18,673 nt of DNA from Flavobacterium sp. (lineage in GTDB: Bacteria > Bacteroidota > Bacteroidia > Flavobacteriales > Flavobacteriaceae), in contig JAGOAF010000028.1 of NCBI GenBank assembly GCA_017984035.1, positions 1 to 18,673 on the forward strand, in the 5' to 3' direction. The notes under the pieces were generated by a model. It had not been told where the DNA came from. It was given only the letters and a program-made list of their open reading frames with translations, and made no database searches. This document shows, in pieces, positions 6,901 to 13,261 of this stretch. Made by a program: the position numbers and the translations under genes. The first letter of the stretch is position 1. Each line of letters begins with the position of its first letter.

Positions 6901-7344
6901 ATGGAAAATCCTTTCAACGACACCTATTTTATGAAAAAAGCCTTACAAGAAGCTGAAATGGCTTTTGATAAAGGTGAAATTCCTGTAGGGGCTGTTATTG
7001 TGATCAACAATACAATCATCGCGCGCAGTCACAATCTAACCGAGTTATTGCATGATGTTACGGCTCATGCCGAAATGCAAGCCATTACAGCTGCTGCTAA
7101 TTTCTTGGGCGGAAAATACTTGAAAGATTGTACTTTGTATGTGACATTGGAACCTTGCCAAATGTGCGCTGGAGCTTTGTATTGGAGCCAGATTTCAAAA
7201 ATTGTCTACGGAGCTACTGACGAGCAGCGGGGTTGTACCGCAATGGGAACCCAATTGCATCCAAAAACAGAAATAGTTTCTGGAGTTTTGGCAGAAGAAG
7301 CGGCAGCATTGATAAAACGATTTTTTGCGGAGCGTAGAAAATAG
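6901..7344 (+). CDS. tadA: tRNA-specific adenosine deaminase TadA
   Basis: The product belongs to the zinc-dependent cytidine/deoxycytidylate deaminase fold. The zinc ligand and proton-shuttle motif is HAE (His56, Glu58) and the second ligand pair is PCQMC (Cys86, Cys89). Length (147 aa) and surrounding sequence (AFDKGEIPVGAVIV near the start, AGALYWSQISKIVYG after the Cys pair) fit TadA, which converts A34 to inosine in the tRNA-Arg(ACG) anticodon so that it can read CGN codons. Guanine deaminase is the main alternative in this fold, but the MCAGALYWS block favours TadA. It is a single-gene unit, divergent from dxs, with a shared terminator downstream. Confidence 0.9.
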   Translation: MENPFNDTYFMKKALQEAEMAFDKGEIPVGAVIVINNTIIARSHNLTELLHDVTAHAEMQAITAAANFLGGKYLKDCTLYVTLEPCQMCAGALYWSQISKIVYGATDEQRGCTAMGTQLHPKTEIVSGVLAEEAAALIKRFFAERRK

Positions 7345-7373
7345 TTTTCCTAAATAATCTCACACTTAAGCAT

Positions 7374-7407
7374 AAAAAAACCGCCTCTCTTTCGAAAGGC
7401 GGTTTTT
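7374..7407. terminator. Bidirectional terminator between tadA and the RNase E/G gene
   Basis: Seven A (7374-7380), arms CCGCCT (7381-7386) and AGGCGG (7397-7402), then five T (7403-7407). It serves both convergent genes. Confidence 0.9.
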
Positions 7408-7411
7408 ATTT

Positions 7412-8965
7412 TTATTCTGAAATAACACTTCCTTTTTTATCAAAGAAATGATATTCTAAATACGTGTAAGCGTCACGTGGTATGATTTTCACCCATTTTT
7501 TATGTTCAAAGAACCACTTTGAACGTATTGATGGAAAACCTTTAGTAAGGTAGGCAGCCACAAATGGATGTACATTGAGTACTACATTTGAATGACTTTT
7601 TAATACTCGTTCTAGATCTAAAGTAATCTTGTCAATAATAAGAATTGGCGCTTCAATTTCGCCGCTTTCATTATTCGGATCTTCTTCTCTAGTTTTAATA
7701 TTCATTTCTGGTCTTACGCGTTGACGTGTAATTTGAACTAATCCAAATTTACTTGGCGGTAAGATTTTGTGTTTGGCTTTATCATCACTCATTTCTTCTC
7801 GTAAGAAGTCGAATAATACTTTGCGATTTTCAGGATTCGCCATATCAATAAAATCAACTACGATGATTCCGCCCATATCGCGAAGACGCAATTGTCTTGC
7901 TATTTCGGCGGCAGCAATCATATTCACTTCCATGGCGGTGTCTTCTTGATTAGAAGCTTTATTCGAACGATTTCCACTGTTCACGTCAATAACGTGTAAA
8001 GCTTCGGTATGTTCGATAATAAGGTAAGCCCCTTTACTCATAGAAACCGTTTTTCCAAACGAAGTCTTGATTTGTCTCTCTATATTGTATTTCTCAAAAA
8101 TGGGAGTATCATTGGATTGATAAAACTTCACAATTGATTCTTTGGATGGTGCAATTTCTTGCACATAATCCTTGGTTTGTTGGTACAACTCTTCATCATC
8201 AATTTGAATACCACTAAAGGTATCGTTAAATACGTCTCTTAATATTGAAGACGCTCTATTGAGCTCTCCTAATACTTTTGACGGATGATGAGCAGTTGGT
8301 AATTTCTTACACATTGCAGTCCATCTGCTAAGCAGGTTCTGCAAATCTTTTTCTAATTCGGCTGTATTTTTGCCTTCGGCTACTGTGCGAACAATAACAC
8401 CAAATCCTTTTGGTTTAACTGATTGTACGAGTCTTTTCAAACGGTCCTTTTCTTTTTTGTCTTCAATTTTTTGAGAAATAGAAACACGATCAGAAAAAGG
8501 AACTAACACAATAAAACGTCCGGCAAGAGAAAGCTCAGCGCTAATTCTTGGCCCTTTGGTTGATATTGGTTCTTTTACGACTTGTACTAAAATTGATTGA
8601 TTAGCACTCAAAACATCTGTAATGGTGCCGTCTTTATCAATTTCATTGTCAAACTGAAATGATTTTAGGGAGAAATCTTTTAATTTACCTGCGCTTACAA
8701 GTTTTATGAATTTCAGTTGGGAAGCTAAATTGGGACCTAAGTCATGATAATGTAAAAAGGCATCTTTTTCGAAGCCAACATTCACAAAAGCAGCATTTAG
8801 TCCAGCAACGGGTTTTCTGATTTTGGCAATAAAAATATCACCAACTTGAAAGTTGCTTTTTTCTTCTTCCTTGTGTAATTCAATTAGTTTTCCATCTTTT
8901 AATAAGGCAAAATCTACGGCTTCTGAACTGGATCGAATAATTAATTCTTTATTCACGCTGTACAT
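7412..8965 (-). CDS. rng: Ribonuclease E/G family endoribonuclease, 517 aa
   Basis: The protein cuts single-stranded AU-rich RNA and is expected to act in rRNA maturation and mRNA decay. The S1 domain (about 38-110) begins VGDIFIAKIRKPVAGLNAAFVNVG; the DNase I-like catalytic part contains DVNSG (Asp327) and VVDFIDM (Asp371), the magnesium-binding pair equivalent to Asp303 and Asp346 of E. coli RNase E. It has RNase G length and no degradosome scaffold tail. The zinc-link Cys-Pro-x-Cys expected after TRQRVRP (about 417-440) is absent; the sequence there reads KTREEDPNNESGEIEAPI, and the only cysteine in the whole protein is Cys219. It lies downstream of HU and the 30-residue COX24-like gene, but a terminator and a 249-base gap separate them, so it probably has its own promoter, which I could not find. 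Confidence 0.92.
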   Translation of the reverse strand: MYSVNKELIIRSSSEAVDFALLKDGKLIELHKEEEKSNFQVGDIFIAKIRKPVAGLNAAFVNVGFEKDAFLHYHDLGPNLASQLKFIKLVSAGKLKDFSLKSFQFDNEIDKDGTITDVLSANQSILVQVVKEPISTKGPRISAELSLAGRFIVLVPFSDRVSISQKIEDKKEKDRLKRLVQSVKPKGFGVIVRTVAEGKNTAELEKDLQNLLSRWTAMCKKLPTAHHPSKVLGELNRASSILRDVFNDTFSGIQIDDEELYQQTKDYVQEIAPSKESIVKFYQSNDTPIFEKYNIERQIKTSFGKTVSMSKGAYLIIEHTEALHVIDVNSGNRSNKASNQEDTAMEVNMIAAAEIARQLRLRDMGGIIVVDFIDMANPENRKVLFDFLREEMSDDKAKHKILPPSKFGLVQITRQRVRPEMNIKTREEDPNNESGEIEAPILIIDKITLDLERVLKSHSNVVLNVHPFVAAYLTKGFPSIRSKWFFEHKKWVKIIPRDAYTYLEYHFFDKKGSVISE

Positions 8966-9102
8966 TTTTATCCGAACAATGGGTCGTGAATCGTTGATTA
9001 TTAGTTAACGGAAAAGACTATTAACACACAAACATCGAGTCCCAACTTATAGTAAGGATGGATTAAACAATATTTTTAACAGGTATTGAACCCGGGGAAA
9101 AC

Positions 9103-9171
9103 TAGCTGGCAGTGGACAGTTCTGAGTACTTAGTATACTGAATACTATAAACTGGAGACTGATTACTAATT
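9103..9171. repeat. 7-bp-period AGT/ACT array that reverses orientation at its centre
   Basis: Units begin exactly every 7 bases. On the left are CAGTGGA (9110), CAGTTCT (9117), GAGTACT (9124) and TAGTATA (9131). From 9137 the reverse-complement motif follows: ACTGAAT (9137), ACTATAA (9144), ACTGGAG (9151), ACTGATT (9158), ACTAATT (9165). The two halves form an imperfect palindrome about AGTATACT (9132-9139) with 18 of 26 positions matching per arm. It lies in the 249-base gap (8966-9214) upstream of the RNase gene, which holds no ORF I can support. I associate such heptad tracts with flavobacterial intergenic DNA from memory, without a database check. Confidence 0.6.
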
Positions 9172-9198
9172 TTCGATTTCAATGAACGTTTAAAAAGA

Positions 9199-9223
9199 AA
9201 AAAGTAGTTTAAAACTACTTTTT
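9199..9223 (-). terminator. Terminator overlapping the end of the COX24-like gene
   Basis: Read on the minus strand, AAAAAGTAGTTT (9223-9212) pairs with AAACTACTTTTT (9210-9199) and runs into more T. The TAG stop codon and the last two lysine codons of the 30-residue gene form part of the first arm, so termination hairpin and coding end are fused. Confidence 0.75.
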
Positions 9224-9307
9224 CTTCTTGTGACGGTTAGCTCTCGCTCTTTTTTTACGTTTGTGCGTCGCTACCTTATGTCTCTTTCTTTTTTTACCAC
9301 TTGGCAT
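9215..9307 (-). CDS. 30-residue AURKAIP1/COX24-domain basic peptide, likely small-subunit ribosomal protein
   Basis: A short reading frame encodes MPSGKKRKRHKVATHKRKKR followed by ARANRHKKKK and a TAG stop. Twenty-one of 30 residues are Lys, Arg or His. The KKRKRHK...HKRKKR pattern matches the AURKAIP1/COX24 C-terminal domain, known from mitochondrial small-subunit protein mS38 and from a short bacterial relative (bS22) in actinobacteria; assignment to the ribosome is therefore inference from family. It starts 30 bases after the HU stop on the same strand, with no -7 box between them, so it is probably cotranscribed with HU. A terminator overlaps its last codons. Confidence 0.88.
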   Translation of the reverse strand: MPSGKKRKRHKVATHKRKKRARANRHKKKK

Positions 9308-9337
9308 ATCTTGTAGATTTTATGATTAATTACTATT

Positions 9338-9628
9338 TTATTTTGCTTCGTTATTGATTTTTACGCCTTCTACAAAAACTTTTGCCGGTTTAAAAGCAGG
9401 AATATTGTGAGCAGGTATTTTTATGGTTGTATTTTTAGAAATATTTCTTCCTGTTTTTTCAGCTCTTGTTTTTACAATGAAACTTCCAAAACCTCTTAAA
9501 TATACGTTATCTCCAGTTTCTAATGAAGTTTTAACTTCATTCATAAAAGTTTCTACAGTTGCTTGAACATCTCCTTTTTCTAGACCTAATTTCTCTGAAA
9601 TTTTCGCTACGATATCTGCTTTCGTCAT
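9338..9628 (-). CDS. HU family DNA-binding protein, 96 aa
   Basis: This is a full-length histone-like protein: MTKADIVAKISEKLG (dimerisation helix), the turn ETGDNVYLRGFGSF (about 38-51), and the DNA-binding arm with KTRAEKTGRNISKN...IPAHNIPAFKPA, where the conserved Pro intercalates into DNA. HU bends and compacts chromosomal DNA and supports replication and repair. It is the first gene of a unit with the 30-residue COX24-like gene. Unusually for this window, the bases before the ATG (AAGGAAAGAAA) resemble a Shine-Dalgarno sequence. A -7 box with a plausible -33 lies at 9673-9704. HU and IHF subunits cannot be told apart with certainty here, but a single-gene homodimer is likely. Confidence 0.94.
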   Translation of the reverse strand: MTKADIVAKISEKLGLEKGDVQATVETFMNEVKTSLETGDNVYLRGFGSFIVKTRAEKTGRNISKNTTIKIPAHNIPAFKPAKVFVEGVKINNEAK

Positions 9629-9672
9629 TTTCTTTCCTTATTTATAAATGTTGTACTATTTTTTTGAGTTTG

Positions 9673-9704
9673 CAAATATATGAATTAAAAAAACAATTAT
9701 TCAA
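9673..9704 (-). promoter_or_regulatory. Promoter of the HU gene
   Basis: On the minus strand TTG (9704-9702) is followed after 21 bases by TATATTTG (9680-9673). The -7 box is a perfect TAnnTTTG; the spacing is two bases above the optimum. The start would lie about 40 bases before the ATG. Confidence 0.65.
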
Positions 9705-9737
9705 GCTAATTCATTAAATTTTAATCACATAAACTTT

Positions 9738-9745
9738 TACTTTTG
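9738..9745 (+). promoter_or_regulatory. -7 box of mutY
   Basis: TACTTTTG matches TAnnTTTG, 17 bases before the mutY ATG. A T-rich stretch near 9719 takes the -33 position without a clear TTG. Confidence 0.55.
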
Positions 9746-9762
9746 CAAACAAATATTTAAGA

Positions 9763-10794
9763 ATGGATTTTTCTAAGTTGTTGATAGATTGGTATTTACA
9801 AAACAAACGCGATTTGCCTTGGCGAAATACTACAAATCCATACCCGATTTGGCTCTCAGAAATTATGCTCCAACAAACGCGAGTAGCGCAAGGAATGCCT
9901 TATTTTTTTTCGTTTACAAATGCTTTTCCAACGGTTTTTGATTTGGCTAATGCCCATGAAGAAGAGGTCTTAAAATTATGGCAAGGCTTGGGCTATTATT
10001 CGCGTGCCCGAAATTTGCACCAAACAGCTCAATATATCTCAAACGAACTCGACGGTATTTTTCCTAATAATTATAAGGACTTACTCCAATTAAAAGGAAT
10101 TGGCGAATATACCGCAGCCGCAATTGCTTCCTTTGCATACAACGAAGTAGTTCCAGTGGTAGATGGTAACGTATTTAGAGTGCTGGCTCGTTATTTTGAT
10201 ATTGAAACCGATATTGGTTCGGCCACAGCCAAAAAGGAATTCAGTGCTATGGCAATGGAGTTAATCCCAAAAGACAACCCCGCTTTATTCAATCAAGCCA
10301 TAATGGAATTTGGCGCTTTGCAATGTGTTCCCAAAAGCCCCAATTGTTCCGATTGTATTTTTAACCAAAGCTGTGCCGCTTTGCAAAAAAAGAAAGTAGA
10401 CCAACTTCCAGTAAAATTGAAAAAACTAAAAGTTAGAAACCGATTTTTCAATTACCTCATCTTTTCTGATGATATAGCCAACACCATTATACAAAAAAGA
10501 ACAGACAAAGGTATTTGGCACAACCTATATGAATTCCCTTTAATTGAAACGGAAAAAGAAGAAAACTTTGATACAGTTTCGAAATTGATAAAAACCGATT
10601 ATAAAGACTTCAATATCCTTACTGTAGGAGAGGAAAATTCCAAAAGTATTATACATAAATTGTCTCACCAACATTTGCATATCAAATTTTGGAATGTGAA
10701 AATCTCTGGAGCTATTCCTAATGGGATTAATTTTACGGATTTAAAAACATACCCATTCCCAATAGTGCTTCATAATTTTATCGAAGCAAAATAA
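9763..10794 (+). CDS. mutY: A/G-specific adenine glycosylase MutY
   Basis: MutY removes adenine mispaired with 8-oxoguanine. The sequence shows the catalytic Glu34 in LSEIMLQQT, the helix-hairpin-helix LKGIGEYTAAAIASFAY (110-126) with catalytic Asp134 in PVVDGNVFRVLAR, and the iron-sulfur cluster ligands Cys188-x6-Cys195-x2-Cys198-x5-Cys204. The C-terminal NUDIX-like domain (about 230-343) recognises 8-oxoguanine; the loop usually reading FSH is LSH here (KLSHQHLHIKFW). The length of 343 is normal. It is followed after 29 bases by ssb and then gldD, and is divergent from HU, an order familiar from flavobacteria. Confidence 0.95.
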   Translation: MDFSKLLIDWYLQNKRDLPWRNTTNPYPIWLSEIMLQQTRVAQGMPYFFSFTNAFPTVFDLANAHEEEVLKLWQGLGYYSRARNLHQTAQYISNELDGIFPNNYKDLLQLKGIGEYTAAAIASFAYNEVVPVVDGNVFRVLARYFDIETDIGSATAKKEFSAMAMELIPKDNPALFNQAIMEFGALQCVPKSPNCSDCIFNQSCAALQKKKVDQLPVKLKKLKVRNRFFNYLIFSDDIANTIIQKRTDKGIWHNLYEFPLIETEKEENFDTVSKLIKTDYKDFNILTVGEENSKSIIHKLSHQHLHIKFWNVKISGAIPNGINFTDLKTYPFPIVLHNFIEAK

Positions 10795-10799
10795 AATTC

Positions 10800-10807
10800 T
10801 ATCTTTG
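10800..10807 (+). promoter_or_regulatory. -7 box of ssb between mutY and ssb
   Basis: TATCTTTG matches TAnnTTTG, 16 bases before the ssb ATG and just after the mutY stop, so ssb can probably be transcribed on its own as well as from mutY. Confidence 0.5.
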
Positions 10808-10823
10808 ATTCAAATACAACACT

Positions 10824-11237
10824 ATGAATGGAACAGTAAATAAAGTGATTTTGATTGGTTATCTTGGAGACGAAGTCAAGTTACATTATTTTGAAGGAGG
10901 TAATTGTATCGGCCGATTTCAATTGGCAACGCACGAAGTCTACATCAATAAAACAACTAACGAAAAGATCACTTCAACAGAATGGCATAATTTAGTGGTA
11001 CGAAATAAAGCTGCTGAATTGTGTGAAAAATACCTTTCTAAAGGGGATAAAATTTATGTAGAAGGCCGAATCAAATCGCGTCAATGGCAAGCTGAAGATG
11101 GCACAACCAAACACACTTCGGAAATCCAAGTAGTAGAATTTACTTTTTTAAACACAAAAAAAGATTCTGAAAACAACAAAACGAATCCGTCAGAAGTTCA
11201 AAATACCAATTTACCAATTAACGATTTACCATTTTAA
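10824..11237 (+). CDS. ssb: Single-stranded DNA-binding protein
   Basis: The OB fold starts MNGTVNKVILIGYLGDEVKLHYFEGGNCIGRFQLAT and contains TEWHNLVVRNKAAELCEKYLSKGDKIYVEGRIKSRQW, the classic SSB core (about 1-108). A short polar linker rich in Asn, Lys and Ser leads to the C-terminal tip INDLPF, which binds replication and repair partners. The length of 137 is in the normal range, with a short linker. It coats single-stranded DNA during replication, repair and recombination. Start: ATG at 10824, 29 bases after mutY; gldD follows 23 bases downstream. Confidence 0.95.
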   Translation: MNGTVNKVILIGYLGDEVKLHYFEGGNCIGRFQLATHEVYINKTTNEKITSTEWHNLVVRNKAAELCEKYLSKGDKIYVEGRIKSRQWQAEDGTTKHTSEIQVVEFTFLNTKKDSENNKTNPSEVQNTNLPINDLPF

Positions 11238-11260
11238 TCGATTTTATTTTAGCATTACTT

Positions 11261-11824
11261 ATGTCAAAAAAAACAATCCTTTTTGTACCGCTTTTTATTG
11301 TTTTAATCACTGTGTGGAGTTGTAAAAAAGAAGTATTGCCAAAACCTGCAAGTCATTTGCGTCTTGATTATCCTGAAGCTAATTATGCACAATTTGAGAG
11401 CAATTGCCCGTTTACTTTTGAAATGAATGCCGATGCAGTGATCAAAGGAAATCCAGACTGCGGATTTACAATTACATATCCAAAGATGAAAGCGACTATA
11501 TATCTTACACACAAGAACGTCAATGGCAACATAACTAATTTATTGCGAGATGCTCAAAAATTAACTTATGAACATGTTATAAAAGCAGATGATATTGTAG
11601 AACAACCCTATTTAAACCCACAACAAAAAGTATATGGAATGTTCTACCAAGTAGACGGAAATGCAGCAACTAATTCGCAATTTTATGTTACCGATAGTGT
11701 ACACCATTTCATAACCGGTTCAGTTTATTTTTATGCCAAACCTAATTTTGATTCCATCATGCCAGCAGCCAGTTATATAAAAAATGACATGCAGCGACTT
11801 ATGGAAACTTTAAAGTGGAAATAA
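11261..11824 (+). CDS. gldD: Gliding motility lipoprotein GldD
   Basis: A short lipoprotein signal (MSKKTILFVPLFIVLITVWS) is followed by the lipidated Cys21, and the mature part contains the GldD block LRLDYPEANYAQFESNCPF (34-52), a second Cys pair region (NPDCGFTITYPKMKATIYLT) and the C-terminal AASYIKNDMQRLMETLKW. GldD is needed for gliding and for surface protein secretion in Flavobacterium johnsoniae, anchored in the cell envelope as part of, or supporting, the motility and type IX secretion apparatus; its exact role is unknown. The length of 187 is normal. It is the third gene after mutY and ssb, with no gldE between ssb and gldD. A bidirectional terminator follows. Confidence 0.92.
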   Translation: MSKKTILFVPLFIVLITVWSCKKEVLPKPASHLRLDYPEANYAQFESNCPFTFEMNADAVIKGNPDCGFTITYPKMKATIYLTHKNVNGNITNLLRDAQKLTYEHVIKADDIVEQPYLNPQQKVYGMFYQVDGNAATNSQFYVTDSVHHFITGSVYFYAKPNFDSIMPAASYIKNDMQRLMETLKWK

Positions 11825-11851
11825 AAAAGCATCCTTAACGGATGCTTTTTT
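11823..11851. terminator. Bidirectional terminator between gldD and the HMA lipoprotein
   Basis: Six A (11823-11828, including the end of the gldD stop), arms GCATCC (11829-11834) and GGATGC (11840-11845) with a 5-base loop, then six T (11846-11851). Confidence 0.92.
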
Positions 11852-11872
11852 ATTTAAAAATTTATCTTAAGT

Positions 11873-12250
11873 TTATGATTTTGGCAAAACTACTTTATAA
11901 GTTTTCCCGTCTGCGGTAGCTTCAACTACTTTAGTTAAACTCTCTTGATTTTGAATTGTTTTATCAAATACAACTGTTGCTTTTTTAGAATCAAAGTCTA
12001 CAGCAGCTTTTTGAACTCCCTCTAAAGACCCTAATTCTTCTTCGATAGTTTTAGCACAACCTATTGCACATGTCATTCCTTCAATTTCAAAACTAGCAGT
12101 TTGTACATTTTCAGCAGCAATTACCACTTCTTTTTTTGGTGCTAGATTATCTTTTTCAACTGTAACTTCTTCTGCTTGAGCTTCTTTTTTGCAGGATACC
12201 GTTAAAAGGCTAACGGACACCAATGCTACTATTGTTCTTGTAATTTTCAT
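11873..12250 (-). CDS. Lipoprotein with a heavy-metal-associated domain (CxxxC variant), 125 aa
   Basis: The signal MKITRTIVALVSVSLLTVS is followed by the lipobox Cys20, so the protein is a membrane-anchored lipoprotein. After a charged linker (21-50) comes an HMA fold (about 51-118) with the metal-binding loop EIEGMTCAIGCAKTIEEEL. The cysteines (61 and 65) are three residues apart, not two as in the usual GMTCxxC of copper chaperones. It presumably binds copper or a similar soft metal in the periplasm. The frame is open 14 codons further upstream (to 12292), but that would bury the signal peptide and lie above the -7 box at 12287-12280, so I chose the ATG at 12250. It is divergent from an EamA transporter. 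Confidence 0.85.
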   Translation of the reverse strand: MKITRTIVALVSVSLLTVSCKKEAQAEEVTVEKDNLAPKKEVVIAAENVQTASFEIEGMTCAIGCAKTIEEELGSLEGVQKAAVDFDSKKATVVFDKTIQNQESLTKVVEATADGKTYKVVLPKS

Positions 12251-12279
12251 ATCGGTAAAATTTATTTCTTTAGTAAATA

Positions 12280-12287
12280 CAAAATTA
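12280..12287 (-). promoter_or_regulatory. -7 box of the HMA lipoprotein gene
   Basis: On the minus strand TAATTTTG (12287-12280) matches TAnnTTTG, 29 bases before the chosen ATG. A second TAATTTTG lies upstream at 12319-12312; its TTG is 24 bases from the first box, rather far for a -33. Confidence 0.5.
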
Positions 12288-12311
12288 ATCAAAAAAAGGC
12301 GGTCGATTTCA

Positions 12312-12330
12312 CAAAATTAGTAGAATTTTG
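12312..12330. repeat. 7-bp perfect inverted repeat in the HMA/EamA divergent gap
   Basis: CAAAATT (12312-12318) and AATTTTG (12324-12330) are exact inverted repeats around AGTAG. It lies 16 bases before the EamA ATG and overlaps a second -7-like box on the minus strand, so it could be an operator for either gene. Confidence 0.4.
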
Positions 12331-12346
12331 AGCTAAAATTTATTTT

Positions 12347-13213
12347 ATGGAATCCAAACAGCTTAAATGGATACTTCTTACTATTCTTTCGTTAATTTGG
12401 GGGAGTTCATTTATTTTGATTAAGAAAGGTCTAATCGGATTATCACCCATACAATTAGGCTCACTACGAATCCTTTTTGCTGGCATTTTCTTACTAGCGA
12501 TTGGGTTCAAAAGCATCTCAAAAATAACATTGCAACAATGGAAGTTTATAGCAATTACTGCATTTTTTGGCACATTTATCCCTGCTTATCTTTTTGCAAT
12601 TGCACAAACAGAAATCGACAGTTCCGTTAGTTCAATATTAAATTCGTTAACTCCATTAAATACGTTGGTCATAGGAAGTATTGCATTTGGATTGCAATTT
12701 AAACGCAATCAAATCTTTGGAGTAATTATTGGACTTATTGGAAGTGCTCTATTGATTTTAAATGGTGCTATGAACCACCCTGAACAAAACTACTATTATG
12801 CCCTTCTAGTTATTATTGCCTCATTGTGCTATGCAACAAATGTAAATTTAATTAAAAAACACCTGTCTGGTATTGCTCCATTAAGTATTACAACTGGAAA
12901 TTTTCTAGTTTTACTACTACCAGCGGCTTTAATCTTATATTTAACCGACTTCTTAGATGTGGTGCGTTTGCCTCAAGTTCAGCATTCGATGCTATTTATT
13001 ATAGTTTTAGGTGTGATTGGAACCGGCATTGCCAATATTATTTTCTTTAAATTAATTCAATTATCATCCCCAGTATTTGCCACATCAGTAACCTATTTAA
13101 TTCCTATTGTAGCTTTCTTTTGGGGATTGTTGGACAACGAAATGCTAACACCTATACAGTTTATAGGAGCATTTATAGTTTTAATTGGTGTCTACCTTTC
13201 GGCGAAGAAATAA
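12347..13213 (+). CDS. EamA/DMT-family transporter, 288 aa
   Basis: The protein has about ten hydrophobic helices in two EamA halves (about 8-137 and 149-286). Typical marks are IWGSSFILIKKGLIGLSPIQLGSLRILFAG at the start of the first half and SLCYATNVNLIKKHLSGIAPLSITTG at the start of the second; the last helices read ATSVTYLIPIVAFFWGLLDNEMLTPIQFIGAFIVLIGVYL. Members of this family export or exchange amino acids, nucleosides or other metabolites across the inner membrane; the substrate cannot be told from sequence. It is a single-gene unit between a divergent lipoprotein gene and a convergent M16 operon, with a shared terminator. Confidence 0.9.
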   Translation: MESKQLKWILLTILSLIWGSSFILIKKGLIGLSPIQLGSLRILFAGIFLLAIGFKSISKITLQQWKFIAITAFFGTFIPAYLFAIAQTEIDSSVSSILNSLTPLNTLVIGSIAFGLQFKRNQIFGVIIGLIGSALLILNGAMNHPEQNYYYALLVIIASLCYATNVNLIKKHLSGIAPLSITTGNFLVLLLPAALILYLTDFLDVVRLPQVQHSMLFIIVLGVIGTGIANIIFFKLIQLSSPVFATSVTYLIPIVAFFWGLLDNEMLTPIQFIGAFIVLIGVYLSAKK

Positions 13214-13241
13214 AAAAGGCGGTCATTAAGACCGCCTTTTT
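13212..13241. terminator. Bidirectional terminator between eamA and the M16 operon
   Basis: Six A (13212-13217), arms GGCGGTC (13218-13224) and GACCGCC (13230-13236) with an ATTAA loop, then five T (13237-13241). Confidence 0.93.
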
Positions 13242-13261
13242 ACTAACAAATGGTTTGTCAA

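Noticed and set aside
8966..9102. Riboswitch or structured leader for the RNase gene
   Set aside because: I could not recognise any known riboswitch core or a clear stable stem in this stretch, although an autoregulatory leader as in E. coli rne remains possible.
9103..9171. CRISPR array
   Set aside because: The units are only 7 bases with no spacers of 30 bases or more, and no cas genes are nearby.
12251..12292. Longer start of the HMA lipoprotein (14 extra residues)
   Set aside because: It would put residues before the lipoprotein signal peptide and lies above the -7 box at 12287-12280.
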